64,000 nt of DNA from Jeotgalicoccus aerolatus. GTDB lineage: Bacteria > Bacillota > Bacilli > Staphylococcales > Salinicoccaceae. A model generated the notes under the pieces. That model worked only from the letters and a program-made list of their open reading frames with translations. It had not been told where the DNA came from and did no database searches. The number at the start of each line of letters is the position of its first letter. Positions within the stretch are counted from its first letter, which is position 1. Location: positions 186,001 to 250,000 of the forward strand of contig NZ_BMCN01000002.1 in the NCBI RefSeq assembly GCF_014635205.1, written 5' to 3'. A program made the translations under genes and the position numbers. This document shows positions 35,741-44,206 of the stretch, one piece after another.

Positions 35741-35865
35741 CATATAGCGGTGATACAATATAACGCTATGCGTTACACTTTAAATGCAGCACGGCTTTCA
35801 AGGTTTAGCTGTCCCATTTAGAATGCAGTATGCAAGTGCAGAAATTATCATTGCTGTAATCAGGA

Positions 35866-36111
35866 ATGGAATTAAGTGATTTGGCAGTCGTTTACAATAT
35901 GGTGAATAACGGTTTTGGAGTATCGCTTGTGTCAGATACTTCGCTGTTATTTTATGATTCCGATGATTTAAATGTGCTGAAGATTAAAACCGGGGGACTT
36001 AAGCGTAATGTGGTGATGCATCATAATGGAAATCTTAATATAAATCAGCATCACCAGGAGTTTTATAATATGACGGTAAAAGAATTGAAAAAATTACGTA
36101 TTATTAAATAA
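35866..36111 (+). pseudogene. Remnant of a LysR regulator (C-terminal part)
   Basis: The 81-codon frame reads like the end of a LysR co-inducer domain: DLAVVYNMVNNGFGVSLVSD, then LKRNVVMHHNGNLN and a C-terminal helix. A TAA lies just upstream in frame (35857), there is no ribosome site, and no HTH domain is present. The preceding 100 bases are broken in all frames. The 410-bp stretch 35706-36121 otherwise holds only a terminator and the palindrome at 35761. Confidence 0.6.
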
Positions 36112-36121
36112 AGTTCAACAA

Positions 36122-36508
36122 TCAAACTCTGTACCTTCTAAAGGAAATATAACGGTTTAGAAGGTATTGAATCACAGTTGCGAACATAGTCGCACCAATT
36201 TTAACAATGATAGCATTCCAGCCCATTGTCTGAACGAATACTAATACCAGCAGTGCGACAATTATAAAGCCGACTGTACCTATAGTTAAGAATGAAAAGT
36301 ATCGTTTTAAAAATTTGCTGTGAGCTTTAAAGTTATAATGATAATTTAAAATGAAATTAGTGGTTACTCCTGTAAACATACTGATTAGATTAACCACTTG
36401 TATGTGAATATCTGTATATGTGTGCAGCAGGATAAACAGTGCCAGATCTAAAATACCGCCGACACAGGCTATCATACAGTATTTGGTAAATTCTTTTAAT
36501 TTTTGCAT
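36122..36508 (-). CDS. GtrA family membrane protein
   Basis: 128 residues with four membrane helices, the GtrA layout: FTKYCMIACVGGILDLALF in helix 1, NFILNYHYNFK between helices 2 and 3, and LLNRYISFRR at the end. GtrA proteins help flip or transfer polyprenyl-linked sugars in cell-surface glycosylation. Start ATG 36508 with GGGAGAAG. No glycosyltransferase gene is adjacent. Confidence 0.88.
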   Translation of the reverse strand: MQKLKEFTKYCMIACVGGILDLALFILLHTYTDIHIQVVNLISMFTGVTTNFILNYHYNFKAHSKFLKRYFSFLTIGTVGFIIVALLVLVFVQTMGWNAIIVKIGATMFATVIQYLLNRYISFRRYRV

Positions 36509-36594
36509 GGAAATACTTCTCCCAGCTGTTTTTACGTTGGATTATACCATAAAAAAATTAGCTGTATGAGAGAATAAGCCTGTAAATACGCCAT

Positions 36595-36626
36595 AAAAAA
36601 CGATTCCGTTTAAGGAATCGTTTTTT
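36595..36626 (-). terminator. Terminator of the pyruvate-kinase-like gene
   Basis: AAAAAACGATTCC / GGAATCGTTTTTT stem (36595-36607, 36614-36626), six-base loop; T6 on the minus strand. It overlaps the stop. Confidence 0.85.
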
Positions 36627-38118
36627 ATTCAAACATTGCTTTAGAAATGTTTAAAGCCCTCAGCATCGCTGTTTTTTTGTAATTATGGTTTTCACTTTTA
36701 CTTAAGATATCATCGACGGTTTTGACACCTTCAGCGATATAATCTCCTTTATTTAGCATTATACATTCAGCTCTTGCACCGGCAACGACATCGGATATTT
36801 CTGACCGCGTCGGTATACCAGTTTTAATTAGAGATTCCAGCACTTGAGTCGCCCAAATGACAGGAATTTGAGCGGCTTCACATATCCACAGCAGCTCTTC
36901 TTGTATTTCGCTGAGACGTTCATAACCGATTTCTACAGCAAGGTCTCCTCTTGCTACCATCACACCAAACGGTCTTACAGCAGCAGCTTCCGCAATAATA
37001 TTAGCGATTTCACCAATCGCTTCCGTCGTTTCAATTTTAGCGATTACAGGCAAATCTTTTTTATTTTTAGGGAGTAATCTTTTAAATTTATCTTCAATAT
37101 ATTTTATATCTTCAGCACTTTTAATAAATGAAAAAGCAATGACGTCTGCATGACTGACTGCGAATTCTAAATCTGATAAATCTTTTTCCGTCAGTACTTT
37201 CAAGTTGATGTCGAGATCCGGAAAGTTAATGCCTTTCTCTGTTTTTACTTTTACTCCTTTATCTTTTGCTGCTTTAGTCACTTGGCAAATCAGACCGCCG
37301 TCTTCTATTTCAGTGACTTCTGCTTCAATTTGTCCGTCATCAATTTTAATTAACTGCCCGATGTCGACATTTCGAAGTACTTCAGGCACTGAAGTATTAA
37401 TGGCAACTTCTATTTTATCAGGAAGTACCATTGCCTCCTGATTCGATAAAAGAAAAGTATCGCCAATTTTTAGTTTCGGATTTCTTCTGGACGTTAAGAG
37501 TGTCTTGATTCTGACCTTGGGACCGCTAATATCCATCATGATTTTACAAGGCTGACCAGTTTCAGCGGATCCTTTTATAATATTTTCTATCATTTGAGAC
37601 CATGCGGACTCATTATCATGCGCACAGTTGATACGTGCTGAATTCATGCCGGATTCAAGAAGTTCTTTAACCAATTCATAATCTTTAGCTGCTGTTGACG
37701 GCATAGTCACCATAATCTGAGTATGACGGCTTCCGCTGCTTTTACCAAGCAGTGTCTCAGTGTTCTTTTCCAGCAGGCTGTTTCTGTCCGCTGATTCAGG
37801 GTATTTGAAGTATTCCGTATCATCCTGTTTTTCTCCAGTAATATAGCCCAGTGTCTTAATAACGGCATCAAGTGTACCTGATACATTAGGCTCGAGACGT
37901 CCGAGAGAAGACACACCCCATGGTATTAATGCGTTCTGTATATCTCTGTGGTCGTGCCGCCTAAAAGCCATATAGGCGGCAAGGTTATGAAGACTGTATT
38001 CTGAGTCTTCCCTTATTTGATCGTGCTGCCAGCCGCTGAGTATCTCTCTGCTGTCATTTTTAACCTGCTCTCGTATCTGCTTGACGTCATTTAATAACGG
38101 TACGGCTTCTTTATTCAT
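36625..38118 (-). CDS. Pyruvate-kinase-like protein with N-terminal extension
   Basis: 497 residues. Residues about 1-130 are an extension with the block NLAAYMAFRRHDHRDIQNAL and WGVSSLGRLEPNV, known from a divergent bacterial pyruvate kinase group. The rest is the barrel and B-domain: TMPSTAAKDYELVKELLESG, ARINCAHD (in place of ARLNFSHG), MDISGPKVR, KIETTEA, VMVARGDLAVEIG and WATQVLESL. The regulatory C-terminal domain of normal pyruvate kinase is missing. The altered NFSH region, which contacts K+ and phosphate, means activity with PEP is uncertain. Start ATG 38118 with AGGAGGAG. Probably not the main glycolytic enzyme. Confidence 0.85.
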   Translation of the reverse strand: MNKEAVPLLNDVKQIREQVKNDSREILSGWQHDQIREDSEYSLHNLAAYMAFRRHDHRDIQNALIPWGVSSLGRLEPNVSGTLDAVIKTLGYITGEKQDDTEYFKYPESADRNSLLEKNTETLLGKSSGSRHTQIMVTMPSTAAKDYELVKELLESGMNSARINCAHDNESAWSQMIENIIKGSAETGQPCKIMMDISGPKVRIKTLLTSRRNPKLKIGDTFLLSNQEAMVLPDKIEVAINTSVPEVLRNVDIGQLIKIDDGQIEAEVTEIEDGGLICQVTKAAKDKGVKVKTEKGINFPDLDINLKVLTEKDLSDLEFAVSHADVIAFSFIKSAEDIKYIEDKFKRLLPKNKKDLPVIAKIETTEAIGEIANIIAEAAAVRPFGVMVARGDLAVEIGYERLSEIQEELLWICEAAQIPVIWATQVLESLIKTGIPTRSEISDVVAGARAECIMLNKGDYIAEGVKTVDDILSKSENHNYKKTAMLRALNISKAMFE

Positions 38119-38161
38119 AATCTCCTCCTGGATGTTTGCTGATAGTATATGAATATAAACA

Positions 38162-38192
38162 GAACTGCCCGGTAAATAGAGCCAGGCAGTTC
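38162..38192 (-). terminator. Terminator of the PCD gene
   Basis: GAACTGCC / GGCAGTTC stem (38162-38169, 38185-38192), 15-base loop; T-rich beyond on the minus strand. Confidence 0.6.
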
Positions 38193-38201
38193 ATTACTTT
38201 T

Positions 38202-38465
38202 TTAGGCGAAAATTTTATCGGTGGCTCTTGCACCTTCGATATCGCGTTCTTTCAGTTCATGGGTTGAAAATGTTGTCCATACGACTGTTACTGTCGTGTA
38301 ATTGATTCTTATACCGGGATGATGCTGTTCTTTTTCTGCATGCTGCGCAAGTGCATTTACAAATTCAATGCCGTCTAAAAAGCGTTCAAACTTAAATTTT
38401 TTAATTAATTTCTCGTCTTTTAATTCCCAGCCATCGAGTTTTTTAGCTTCTTCTTTAACATCCAT
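38202..38465 (-). CDS. Pterin-4-alpha-carbinolamine dehydratase family protein
   Basis: 87 residues from ATG 38465, well spaced from AGGGGG; a further ATG two codons earlier is too close. Motifs: WELKDEKLIKKFKF, FVNALAQHAEKEQHHPGI (catalytic EQHHP with the paired His) and TTHELKERD. Such proteins dehydrate pterin carbinolamine, or act as Moco/pterin-associated proteins in bacteria without phenylalanine hydroxylase. No hydroxylase gene is near, so the role is open. Confidence 0.88.
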   Translation of the reverse strand: MDVKEEAKKLDGWELKDEKLIKKFKFERFLDGIEFVNALAQHAEKEQHHPGIRINYTTVTVVWTTFSTHELKERDIEGARATDKIFA

Positions 38466-38599
38466 AATCATTACCCCCTGATCATTTTATTTATATATAT
38501 TTTATACCCTGATACAGGCAGAAGAAATCATTCAGATGATTGAGCAGTGGATATTGTGGTATTTAAATAAAAAATGCTAATTAAAGAAAGGTGATATCA

Positions 38600-39019
38600 G
38601 TGGAACAGTCCAGAGCACTTGAACGTATTGAAGAAATACTGAGGGAGTCAAAAACCGGCGTGTTATCGACAGCTAAAAATAATGTACCCAACGCCCGTTA
38701 TATGTGGTTCTATAATGATGGGCTGACACTTTATGCTAAAACCAGTGATCAGTCGCCAAAATATGATGAGCTTGATGAAAATCCTGAAGTTCATGTCCTG
38801 TTAGGCTTTAATGATACAGAGAATCATGCTTTTGTTGAAATAAACGGCCGGGCAGAAAGAATCAATAATCAGGAAACTATCGACTGGCTGTGGGAGGAAA
38901 AAGATGAAAAATTCTTTGGCTCTAAAGAAAATCCACATTTGAAGGTTTTAAAAATTACGCCTTCGGCAATTAAAATTATGAATGATAATCAAGAACCTGC
39001 AGAAGTGAATCTTCTTTAA
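38600..39019 (+). CDS. Pyridoxamine 5'-phosphate oxidase family protein (general stress protein 26-like)
   Basis: 139 residues from GTG 38600; a GTG at 38591 overlaps the AAAGG ribosome site. Split-barrel flavin fold: TGVLSTAKNNVPNARYMWFY at the start, LTLYAKTSDQSPKYDEL, VHVLLGFND and the end LKVLKITPSAIKI. This group binds FMN or F420-like cofactors and is often stress-induced. Substrate unknown. Confidence 0.85.
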   Translation: MEQSRALERIEEILRESKTGVLSTAKNNVPNARYMWFYNDGLTLYAKTSDQSPKYDELDENPEVHVLLGFNDTENHAFVEINGRAERINNQETIDWLWEEKDEKFFGSKENPHLKVLKITPSAIKIMNDNQEPAEVNLL

Positions 39020-39128
39020 AGTATTTTCAATATGTCCTTATAGAGATCTGTTTAATCATGTCCCAAAGAGGGTTTATAAACTAAGAGAAGATTTATGCCT
39101 TAAATATATTTAGGAGTGGTCATTTATA

Positions 39129-40463
39129 ATGAGTAAAATATCTAAAGAGGATATTTTAAAGATTGCTGCAGAGGAAAACATTGGATATGTGAAGCTGCAG
39201 TTTACTGACATACTGGGAGCGCTTAAAAACGTAGAGATCCCTGTTGAACAGCTTGAAGAAGCTTTAAACGGTCAGATAATGTTCGATGGTTCTTCCATAG
39301 AAGGATTTGTCAGAGTCGAAGAATCAGATATGTTTTTAAAGCCGGATTATAATACATGGTCAATATTCCCATGGTCTGATGAAGATTGCAGAATCGCCCG
39401 GCTGATTTGTGATGTTCACAATTTTAATAACGAACCTTTCGAAGGGGACCCGAGAAGTAATTTAAAACGCATTGTGAAAGAAATGGAAGATATGGGTTAC
39501 GATGCGTTTAACTTAGGACCGGAACCGGAGTTTTATCTCTTTAAACTCGATGCTGACAGTAACCCGACGACTATAGTTAACGATAAAAGCGGCTATTTTG
39601 ATGTGTCTATTACAGATACCAGTGAAGCGTGTCGCCGTGAAATTGCAAAAACTTTGAAGGACATGGATTTTACAGTTGAAATGTTCCATCATGAAGCGGG
39701 GCCGAGTCAGCATGAAATCAGTTTTAAATACAGTGATGCTGTGACTTCGAGTGATAATATTCAAACCTTTAAACTCGTTGCTAAAACTGTCGCAAGAAAA
39801 TACGGTCTGCATGTAACATTTATGCCGAAGCCGCTGTACGATGAAGCCGGAAGCGGTATGCACTATAATGTATCGCTATTTAAAGACGGTAAAAATGTCT
39901 TTGATGATCCAAGTGATGAATTTGGACTCAGTTCAGAAATGAGATACTTTATGGCTGGTTTACTAGACCATGCGCGGGGGTATACAGCGGTGTGTAATCC
40001 GCTGGTCAACTCATACAAACGTCTAAGTTCAGGATTTGAAGCACCGCGTTATATTGCTTGGAGCGGGCGCAACCGTACACCGCTTTTACGAATTCCTTCA
40101 ACTAGGGGTGCTGGTACCCGTGCAGAAGTCAGATCTCTTGATCCTTCGGCAAATCCATATCTTGCCACAGCGGTTATTTTAAAAGCAGGATTAAGCGGCA
40201 TTCAGCATCAGAAGGATTTAACGACACCGGTAGATGAGAATATTTTTGAGATGAGTCATAAGGAACGTCAGGCAGAAGATATCGAGGATCTTCCGACGAC
40301 TTTATATACAGCCCTGAAGGCTCTAAAAGAAGATGACGTCATTCAGGATGCTTTAGGAAAACATATTTGTGATCATTTCATTGAGAATAAAACCTACGAG
40401 TGGAAAATGTACAGTGCACAAATCACTGACTGGGAAAAAGAAGTCTATTTAAATCAATATTAA
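39129..40463 (+). CDS. glnA: Glutamine synthetase, type I
   Basis: 444 residues, the Gram-positive GSI-alpha length. Makes glutamine from glutamate, ammonia and ATP as a dodecamer. MFDGSSIEGFVRVEESDM, LGPEPEFYLF, HHEAGPSQHEI, GSGMHYNVSLF, NPLVNSYKRL and the glutamate-flap region GFEAPRYIAWSGRNRTP are all present. ATG 39129 with AGGAG. No glnR gene precedes it and I see no clear GlnR operator (TGTNAN7TNACA) in the 109 bases upstream, unlike the usual glnRA operon. It may be a second copy. Confidence 0.93.
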   Translation: MSKISKEDILKIAAEENIGYVKLQFTDILGALKNVEIPVEQLEEALNGQIMFDGSSIEGFVRVEESDMFLKPDYNTWSIFPWSDEDCRIARLICDVHNFNNEPFEGDPRSNLKRIVKEMEDMGYDAFNLGPEPEFYLFKLDADSNPTTIVNDKSGYFDVSITDTSEACRREIAKTLKDMDFTVEMFHHEAGPSQHEISFKYSDAVTSSDNIQTFKLVAKTVARKYGLHVTFMPKPLYDEAGSGMHYNVSLFKDGKNVFDDPSDEFGLSSEMRYFMAGLLDHARGYTAVCNPLVNSYKRLSSGFEAPRYIAWSGRNRTPLLRIPSTRGAGTRAEVRSLDPSANPYLATAVILKAGLSGIQHQKDLTTPVDENIFEMSHKERQAEDIEDLPTTLYTALKALKEDDVIQDALGKHICDHFIENKTYEWKMYSAQITDWEKEVYLNQY

Positions 40464-40470
40464 TAGTAAA

Positions 40471-40508
40471 AGACAGGAATAACGCATAGCGTTATTCCTG
40501 TCTTTTTT
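40471..40508. terminator. Bidirectional terminator after glnA
   Basis: 15-bp perfect arms AGACAGGAATAACGC (40471-40485) and complement (40489-40503) with loop ATA, then T6. Its centre TAACGCATAGCGTTA is the exact reverse complement of 35761-35775. Confidence 0.9.
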
Positions 40509-41235
40509 ATACGTAATCTTTCACGTCATAACTAGCTTCACTGCCGAAATCATCAAGCGTTACAACGGTATGTAATGCTGCGGCAACTTCTTCCGCCCGG
40601 CGCAGTACCTTGTTTTCTTTATACTCTTTAAATCTGCCAAGATCCGGGAACTCATTAATGTCTGATGCGCGTATTGTTTCCTGCATACCTGTATCGATAA
40701 CACCCGGATAAAATACAGCACTCTTAATATTGTTTTTCTGGCTGATATTTTCTTTGTCGAGCACGCTGTGAATCATATTGACTGCGGCTTTTGAACTGCA
40801 ATATATACTCCAGCCCTCCACTGGACCGCGTGCAGCACCGCTCGTTACTGTAACGATACGCTTTTCTCCGCCAAACGTTTTAAAACGGTTAATAAAACCT
40901 TGAATTAGCAGCGTAGGTGCGACGACGTTGACTGTATAGTTTTTCATCATCTCTTCTGCTGATATGTTACTGACGGACTTCACCGGGTCAACAATGCCTG
41001 CCACATTCAGTAAGTACACTTCGTCTGTTTCGTCAGGTTCTACAGAATTGAAAATTTCTGGAATAAATTTTTCCATTGCATCGGCATTGCTGAAGTCAAC
41101 AGAGAAAGCCTTATGGATATTCTCCGACTCTTCCACTGAACTTCTTGTAATGCTGATAATTTTACTGTCTTTAAAAGTTTCGGCTGCAGCTTGGCCAAGT
41201 CCTCTGTTAGTCCCTGTTAAAAATACATATCTCAT
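40507..41235 (-). CDS. SDR family oxidoreductase (YueD/benzil reductase-like)
   Basis: 242 residues from ATG 41235 (AAGGGGG). SDR marks: TGTNRGLG cofactor loop, LNVAG, VTVTSGAARGP with catalytic Ser, IYCSSKAA with Tyr/Lys and FYPGVIDTGMQ. The sequence is close in style to Bacillus YueD, an NADPH-dependent (S)-benzoin-forming benzil reductase, though the natural substrate is unknown. It lies 38 bases downstream of the PPK2 gene on the same strand and may be co-transcribed. Confidence 0.88.
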   Translation of the reverse strand: MRYVFLTGTNRGLGQAAAETFKDSKIISITRSSVEESENIHKAFSVDFSNADAMEKFIPEIFNSVEPDETDEVYLLNVAGIVDPVKSVSNISAEEMMKNYTVNVVAPTLLIQGFINRFKTFGGEKRIVTVTSGAARGPVEGWSIYCSSKAAVNMIHSVLDKENISQKNNIKSAVFYPGVIDTGMQETIRASDINEFPDLGRFKEYKENKVLRRAEEVAAALHTVVTLDDFGSEASYDVKDYV

Positions 41236-41273
41236 TAATATTTCCCCCTTGTATTTATATCTCAACGATTTTA

Positions 41274-42713
41274 TTATACTCTTTTATTTGCTTCTGCTAA
41301 ACGTTCTTCACATATTTCTATAATTGTTTTCAGTGCTGTAATCCGGGCGAAGCGTTTATCATTCGCGGGTATGATTTTCCACGGTGCATATGACGTATTC
41401 GTTTTATTTATCATATCTTCAGAGGCTTCCAAGTATAGCGCCCAATTCTCGCGGTTTCTCCAGTCCTCATCAGTAATTTTCCATTGTTTTTCAGGCGTGT
41501 TTTCACGCTCTTTAAATCTTTCAAGCTGTTCATCTTTATCCAGTGACAAAAAGAACTTAATGATAATGGCGCCGGAATTATGCAGTGATTTCTCATAGTC
41601 ATTGATTTCGCCATAGGCCTGCTGCCATTCGCGAGTTTTTGCAAAACCTTCGACACGCTCGACGAGCACTCGTCCGTACCAGCTGCGGTCAAAAAATCCG
41701 ATGTGACCGCTTTTTGGTATACGTTTAGCGAAGCGCCATAAGTAGTGGTGGTTCAATTCAATATTTGACGGCGGGCCAGTGGCATTGTTTTTATAGCCGG
41801 TCGGATCAAGCAGAGCCCTCGTTCTCTTTATGTTGCCGCCCTTTCCTGCCGCATCCATCCCTTCATAGACGAGTACAAGAGGTATTTTTTTCTGATAGAG
41901 CTGAAATTGTATTTCTCTCATTCTGGACTGCAGTTTGGGGAGTATTTCTTTATACTCCTTCTTTTTAATTTTTTCCTTTTTCAAATCAAAGGTGAACATT
42001 TTCGTTTTGAAATGATCTGTAAACATGCCGTCTTGATCTGTTGTCTGTTCTGGAGCACTATTAATACGTTTTTTGAGCTGTTCTATAATTTTTGAATATA
42101 AGTTGGCAGCAGCATCTTCCTTGTTATGAAAATCGATGCAAGTCCACGGCAACTCTGTATTTAAATCTAAAAAGTGTTTCATTTCAGTATCATAGTCATA
42201 ATGCTGAAGCCTGCTTTGAAATTCTTCAGCTTTCCATTTGAGTACAGGATTATCTTTTAACTTTTGCAGGTGACGGTCCCTCACCTTTTTGTCAGTATTA
42301 ATATAAAATTTTAAAATTTCATAGCCGTTATTCTTTAAAGTTTCCTCAAAATTTTTCATATCTTTTTCAATTTGTTTAAAATCGGTATTGATATTGCGTT
42401 TGATATCGAAGTCTTTGTACTCAATGTATTGTGAGTACCAGCTTCTGAAGTGAATATTTATATTGCCGTTTTTAGGTAAATGGTACCAGTAACGATGTAA
42501 AAACGGATAACGCAGATCCGATTCTTGTGGCGGTCTGGCAGCTACAAAGTCAGTGTATTTAGCATCTAGTGACATATATAATGCGTTGGCCAGTCTCGAT
42601 TTTCCCGATGCTGGCGCACCCTCTATAATAATCATGACAGGTATATTCATTTCATACGCCTGTCTGGTGACTTCACCCAGTTCAAATTCGAGTGCTTTAT
42701 CTATTGAAATCAT
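41274..42713 (-). CDS. Polyphosphate:AMP phosphotransferase (two-domain PPK2)
   Basis: 479 residues from ATG 42713. Two tandem PPK2 domains. The second is intact: Walker A EGMDAAGKGG (284-293), DRSWYGR (342-348) and the lid region around LERFKERENTPEKQWK. The first keeps Walker A EGAPASGKS (31-39), but its second motif reads HFRSWYSQ, with the Asp lost. Two-domain PPK2 enzymes make ADP from AMP using polyphosphate, with the C-terminal domain catalytic. This fits here. Start site chosen by a GGGGATGG site; TTG 42716 is an alternative. Confidence 0.9.
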   Translation of the reverse strand: MISIDKALEFELGEVTRQAYEMNIPVMIIIEGAPASGKSRLANALYMSLDAKYTDFVAARPPQESDLRYPFLHRYWYHLPKNGNINIHFRSWYSQYIEYKDFDIKRNINTDFKQIEKDMKNFEETLKNNGYEILKFYINTDKKVRDRHLQKLKDNPVLKWKAEEFQSRLQHYDYDTEMKHFLDLNTELPWTCIDFHNKEDAAANLYSKIIEQLKKRINSAPEQTTDQDGMFTDHFKTKMFTFDLKKEKIKKKEYKEILPKLQSRMREIQFQLYQKKIPLVLVYEGMDAAGKGGNIKRTRALLDPTGYKNNATGPPSNIELNHHYLWRFAKRIPKSGHIGFFDRSWYGRVLVERVEGFAKTREWQQAYGEINDYEKSLHNSGAIIIKFFLSLDKDEQLERFKERENTPEKQWKITDEDWRNRENWALYLEASEDMINKTNTSYAPWKIIPANDKRFARITALKTIIEICEERLAEANKRV

Positions 42714-42883
42714 CAATCATCCATCCCCATTTCTGAATATGCTATTTCAATTAAAGAAAAATTCTTATTAACCAGTATAACTTTATAAGCTGCAAATACC
42801 ATAAAATAATAATATGAGTTTAATGCATTGCCTTTTTCCTAGTGCTGTACTATATTTTAAATAGAGTTTTTCAACTGAATACT

Positions 42884-43021
42884 ATTCTTTCGGGGCAGGG
42901 TGTAATTCCCAACCGGCGGTAATCTTTCGAGAGAGCCCGCGACCTGTACGATATTTTTATCGTATGGCTGATCCAGTTAAAGTCTGGAGCCGACAGTGAG
43001 AGTCTGGATGGGAGAGAGAAT
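42884..43021 (+). promoter_or_regulatory. FMN riboswitch (RFN element)
   Basis: Conserved parts occur in order: CGGGGCAGGGTGTAATTCCC, AACCGGCGGTAA, AGCCCGCGACC, a variable stem with GTACGATA/TATCGTATGG, GATCCAGT, CTGGAGCCGACAGTGAGAGT and CTGGATGGGAGAGAGAAT. Closing helix ATTCTTTC/GAGAGAAT. It controls the ribDEBAH operon. The 446-bp gap 42714-43159 is filled by this leader. Confidence 0.97.
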
Positions 43022-43060
43022 AATGTAGCATCGTAAAATTTTTAATTCTTTTACGTTTAT

Positions 43061-43087
43061 TTAACATTGTGTCAAACACTGTGTTAA
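43061..43087 (+). promoter_or_regulatory. Second leader hairpin, possible antiterminator element
   Basis: Arms TTAACATTGTGT and ACACTGTGTTAA with two mismatches and loop CAA, between the FMN aptamer and the terminator. It may take part in switching; inferred only. Confidence 0.45.
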
Positions 43088-43104
43088 TTCAGCATACATT
43101 TTTT

Positions 43105-43146
43105 TAGCGCCGGCGGATGATTATATTCGCGGGCGCTATTTTTTTC
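43105..43146 (+). terminator. Riboswitch expression-platform terminator before ribD
   Basis: TAGCGCC / GGCGCTA stem (43105-43111, 43132-43138) with further CG/CG pairing inside, then T8. It ends just before the AGGAGG of ribD. Confidence 0.88.
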
Positions 43147-43159
43147 AGGAGGTAAAAAC

Positions 43160-44206
43160 TTGAACAGATATATGGATATGGCCGTAAATTTAGCTAAAAT
43201 GTCCGCCGGACAAACTTCGGTTAATCCGCCGGTCGGTGCTGTGATTGTTAAAAATGGCAGAGTAATCGGCTACGGCGCACATTTAAAAAGCGGTGAACTT
43301 CATGCGGAACGGGCAGCTTTAAATCATTGTACGGAGTCAGCAGAAGGTGCTGAAATATATGTCACGCTTGAACCATGTTCACATCATGGAAAGACGCCGC
43401 CGTGTACCGATGCGTTAATTGAGGCGGGAATTAAACGCGTGTATTATGCTTCCAGAGATCAAAACAGCAAGGTCGACGGTTTAAATGTTTTAAAAGACCG
43501 CGGTATCGACACTGTGCACTTGGAGCATCCTGATATTGATGCACTTTACCGGCCGTTTTACACGACTATGAAAGACAAGCGGCCCTTTATTACTTTAAAA
43601 AGTGCCTTAACGCTGGACGGTAAAATGGCCCGTGAAAATGGTGACAGTCACTGGGTAAGTAATGAGCTCTCCAGACAGGATGTTCATCAGCTTCGACAGC
43701 AGCATGACGGGATTTTGATCGGTGGACATACGCTTCGTAACGATAATCCAAGCTTAACGACTCGTTTGTCAGATAACGATAAACACCCGGTACCAGTGAT
43801 TTTGCTTGGTTCGCAAAAATTGAAGCGGGATATGAATATTTTTAATCATCCTCACCGGCCGCTTATATTTACAAATAATAAGGAGAATATGCAGTTTAAA
43901 GATGCTGCAGAAATATACTTAGGACATTATGAAATCAATGAAATAATGCAAATTTTATATGAGAAATATGAAATTGCTTCAATTTTAGTGGAAGGCGGTT
44001 CGTCCGTTCACACTCAATTTTTAAACGATAACTTATTCGATGACCTCATCATTTACATTGCCCCGAAAATATTTGGTTATTCTGAATATCAGCTCCACAA
44101 TGGCGACTTACACAGTCAGCCGGATTTGATATTGGATCATGTTGAAAAGCTCGAGTCAGACATTAAATTAACTTACAGGAGGACTCCAGCATGTTCACAG
44201 GATTAA
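43160..44206 (+). CDS. ribD: Bifunctional riboflavin deaminase/reductase RibD
   Basis: 348 residues. The N-terminal deaminase (zinc: HAERAAL and PCSHHGKTPPC, about 50-83) and C-terminal reductase (TLKSALTLDGKMA, GGHTLRNDNPSL, VEGGSSVHTQF) convert the GTP-derived pyrimidine to 5-amino-6-ribitylamino-uracil phosphate. Start is TTG 43160 after AGGAGG. Its end overlaps ribE by 16 bases. First gene after the FMN riboswitch. Confidence 0.95.
   Translation: MNRYMDMAVNLAKMSAGQTSVNPPVGAVIVKNGRVIGYGAHLKSGELHAERAALNHCTESAEGAEIYVTLEPCSHHGKTPPCTDALIEAGIKRVYYASRDQNSKVDGLNVLKDRGIDTVHLEHPDIDALYRPFYTTMKDKRPFITLKSALTLDGKMARENGDSHWVSNELSRQDVHQLRQQHDGILIGGHTLRNDNPSLTTRLSDNDKHPVPVILLGSQKLKRDMNIFNHPHRPLIFTNNKENMQFKDAAEIYLGHYEINEIMQILYEKYEIASILVEGGSSVHTQFLNDNLFDDLIIYIAPKIFGYSEYQLHNGDLHSQPDLILDHVEKLESDIKLTYRRTPACSQD

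Noticed and set aside
36595-36626. Hairpin as attachment site
   Set aside because: T-run and position show it is a plain terminator; no integrase or direct repeats nearby.
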